NCBI GenBank assembly: GCA_016180765.1
Contig: JACPAP010000199.1
Coordinates: 1-7,257, forward strand
DNA from: Gemmatimonadota bacterium
GTDB lineage: Bacteria > Gemmatimonadota > Gemmatimonadetes > Gemmatimonadales > GWC2-71-9
Direction: 5' to 3'
DNA length: 7,257 nucleotides
Shown: positions 5,844-7,257 of the stretch, piece by piece
Numbering within the stretch: the first letter of the stretch is position 1
How the letters are laid out: the number at the start of each line of letters is the position of its first letter
The notes under the pieces: generated by a model
Told to the model about the DNA's origin: nothing
The model's database searches: none
The model's input: the letters and a program-made list of their open reading frames with translations, nothing else
Made by a program: the position numbers and the translations under genes

Positions 5844-6161
5844 CTACCTGTCGAATCCCGGAAGGCCCCCGCTTTCGGTGCTTGGAAACATGCGATCGGT
5901 AAACACGAAACCGTCGAACACCCAGTCCCACCGTGCGCGCATCGGCAAGTACCCGATTGGGCGGGCAATCATCGGGTCACGAAGCCAATGCCCTTGTGGT
6001 AGGCCGCGAAGGTCGATCCAGAGATAAGGTTAGCCGACTTGATGCAGGAGCCACTCGAGCGATTCGTCGGGCGCTGCCTCCAGCCGGGTCGGTGCCGACC
6101 CCGGCGGCCCGTACTCTCCGTCGTAGGCGTGGAACCGCCAAGCGAGCGCGCTGCCTTCGGG
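5844..6161 (-). pseudogene. Erythromycin-esterase-family C-terminal remnant with in-frame stop
   Basis: Directly after the TAG of the TPR gene, and in the same frame, the minus strand encodes about 104 residues interrupted by TAA (6032-6030) and ended by TAG (5846-5844). The first part contains AWRFHAYDGEYGPPG and DESLEWLLHQVG. The second contains PYLWIDLRGLP, MIARPIGYLP and WVFDGFVFTDRMFPST. These follow the order of the C-terminal end of the erythromycin esterase family: a GSF-A-type strand, a 'gsl...L' helix, a 'y-l-DLRgLP' strand, a 'R-iG--y-p' segment and a terminal 'FD-liF--r--P' strand. No ATG, GTG or TTG start lies in the first part, and the roughly 300 upstream residues with the catalytic His/Glu residues are missing. 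This is therefore a decayed or deleted gene tail, assigned by motif recall without a search. Confidence 0.7.
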
Positions 6162-7257
6162 CTAACGCCGCTCCAGCCGCTCCACTTCCGCCAGCATGGC
6201 CCGTCCATCGGCGCTCTCGGGCTCAAACGCCAACCCCCACTCCACCTCCGCCTTGGCCTCCACCAACCTGCCCGCCAGGGCATACACTCGCGCCAGATTG
6301 AAGTGCGCCGGCGCGAGACTCGCATTCGCCGCGATCGCGTGCCGGTACAGCTCGGTCGCGCGCTCCGCATTCCCTTGCCGAAAATACAGGTTCCCCAGGT
6401 TGAGCATCGCCACGGCCTCAGCGGGATCCGCCGCGAGCGCCCGCTCGTACGCCGTGCGGGCGCCGGCCGGGTCGCTCTGCGCCTCGAGTGCCAACCCCAG
6501 GTTGACCAGCGTGAGCGGCTGGCGCGGATCGAGGCTCAGGCTCTTCCGGTAGGTCGCGATGGCCTCGGCCCAGTTCCCCGCCCCGGCGTACGCCAGCCCC
6601 ATGTTGGCCAGCACCGCGGGATCGTCTGGGGCAACCTCCAGGGCGCGCTGGTAGGCGGTCACGGCCGTCCGGACCTCTCCGCGCTCGCGCCAGGTGTCGC
6701 CCAGGAACGCCAGGGCGACCTTCCAGCGGGACCGGATCAGCGGCTCCCGATCTCCCAGGCGGTCCAGCGTCCTCGCCAGGAAGCGGCGGACGCCGGTCCG
6801 GTCGCCGGCCGAGAGGTGGAGCGTCGCCAGAGCCAACGCCTGAACGTCGAGATCCTCCCTCACGGCGAGTCGCTCGAGCCGGCTGATCGCCTCGCCATCC
6901 AGTTGACTCATGTCGGGACGGAGGTAACGCTCCCAAAGCTCGCCCAGCGCCTGCACCTGCGCCAAAGGGTGGTGCACCTCGGGCCGGAGCAACCGCCTCA
7001 CCGCAGCGCTCAGGCTGGTGGTGTCGCTGAGTCCCGCCACGGCGGCCACCAGCCGCGGATGCGGCTTGAACTCGCCCCACCACGACCGGGCGGACCGCTC
7101 CAATTGCTCGACCGACTGGTCCCGATGACACTGGCGGCAGGCGCTCTCGACACCCAAACGTGCGTCGAAGGCGGGCCGAGGAATGGGGATGGTGTGATCG
7201 GATCGGGCGAAGCGGAGCGCCGTGCCCAGCTCCGGGTGTTGGAGATACGGCATGTGA
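6162..7257 (-). CDS. Multihaem c-type cytochrome / TPR protein, C-terminal part
   Basis: Partial at the right edge. The first ATG (7253) is preceded in frame by CAC and by a T at the edge, giving ...H-M-P-Y-L. In this protein type CHMPY is the end of a CxxCH haem site, so the true start most likely lies outside the window. A second haem motif is CRQCH (39-43, counting from the Met), after SDHTIPIPRPAFDARLGVES (18-37), a stretch typical of cytochrome c554-like/TPR fusion proteins. A helical repeat region (about 90-190) follows, then TPRs at about 176-209 (degenerate), 210-243, 244-277, 278-311 and 312-345, with hallmark patterns such as AVLANMGLAYAGAGNWAEAI and AVAMLNLGNLYFRQGNAERA. It would be exported, with haem attached in the periplasm. 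Its partner and substrate are unknown. The C-terminus (VERLERR) is a plausible natural end, although a pseudogene fragment follows in frame. Confidence 0.85.
   Translation of the reverse strand, partial: HMPYLQHPELGTALRFARSDHTIPIPRPAFDARLGVESACRQCHRDQSVEQLERSARSWWGEFKPHPRLVAAVAGLSDTTSLSAAVRRLLRPEVHHPLAQVQALGELWERYLRPDMSQLDGEAISRLERLAVREDLDVQALALATLHLSAGDRTGVRRFLARTLDRLGDREPLIRSRWKVALAFLGDTWRERGEVRTAVTAYQRALEVAPDDPAVLANMGLAYAGAGNWAEAIATYRKSLSLDPRQPLTLVNLGLALEAQSDPAGARTAYERALAADPAEAVAMLNLGNLYFRQGNAERATELYRHAIAANASLAPAHFNLARVYALAGRLVEAKAEVEWGLAFEPESADGRAMLAEVERLERR

Noticed and set aside
6418..7131. A 237-codon minus-strand frame within the TPR gene
   Set aside because: Low-complexity Arg/Gly/Pro translation; the overlapping frame has canonical TPR and haem motifs.
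7251..7253. ATG as the true start of the TPR/cytochrome gene
   Set aside because: The preceding in-frame codon is CAC, completing a CHMPY pattern expected after a haem-binding cysteine, and no ribosome binding site is visible; the gene probably continues past the edge.

Overview
The window is high-GC bacterial DNA with densely packed, overlapping genes and strong G/C preference at third codon positions. The host cannot be named from sequence alone. A cytochrome-type urate oxidase operon, a multihaem-plus-TPR protein and an Ala/Pro-rich secreted protein together suggest an aerobic soil or sediment lineage of the Gemmatimonadota, Acidobacteriota or Rokubacteria kind; this is inference.

Layout. 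Positions 4160 down to 170 (minus strand) hold a compact purine-ring catabolic operon, transcribed allB > alc > uraD > uraH > puuD. The first three junctions are 4-bp stop/start overlaps and the last is an 11-bp overlap. The enzymes would take urate to 5-hydroxyisourate (PuuD), OHCU (UraH), S-allantoin (UraD), allantoate (AllB), and ureidoglycolate plus urea (Alc). Gene order is roughly the reverse of pathway order. Xanthine dehydrogenase, ureidoglycolate lyase, a transporter and a regulator are not in the window. At the left edge (about 209 to 1, minus) another coding-like frame of unknown identity runs off the window directly after puuD.

Positions 4161-4456 separate allB from a plus-strand gene and contain two short minus-strand frames, one of which ends in an ATGA overlap with allB. 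Positions 4457-5751 (plus) encode an exported protein of no recognised family, split by a -1 frameshift at a G run. Positions 5752-5843 are a short gap between convergent units in which I see no terminator hairpin or other feature. Positions 5844-6161 (minus) are a decayed C-terminal remnant of an erythromycin-esterase-family gene, interrupted by an in-frame TAA. Positions 6162-7257 (minus) are the C-terminal part of a c-type cytochrome/TPR protein whose N-terminus lies beyond the right edge.

The main surprise is the number of lesions. PuuD stops inside its last membrane helix and lacks its cytochrome c domain. AllB lacks about 41 internal residues, although all its metal ligands remain. The secreted protein is frameshifted, and the esterase is only a tail. 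By contrast UraH, UraD and Alc look intact. The locus is therefore either decaying or affected by assembly errors; raw reads or a second genome would decide. I see no tRNA, rRNA, CRISPR array, insertion sequence or clearly novel multi-gene system.
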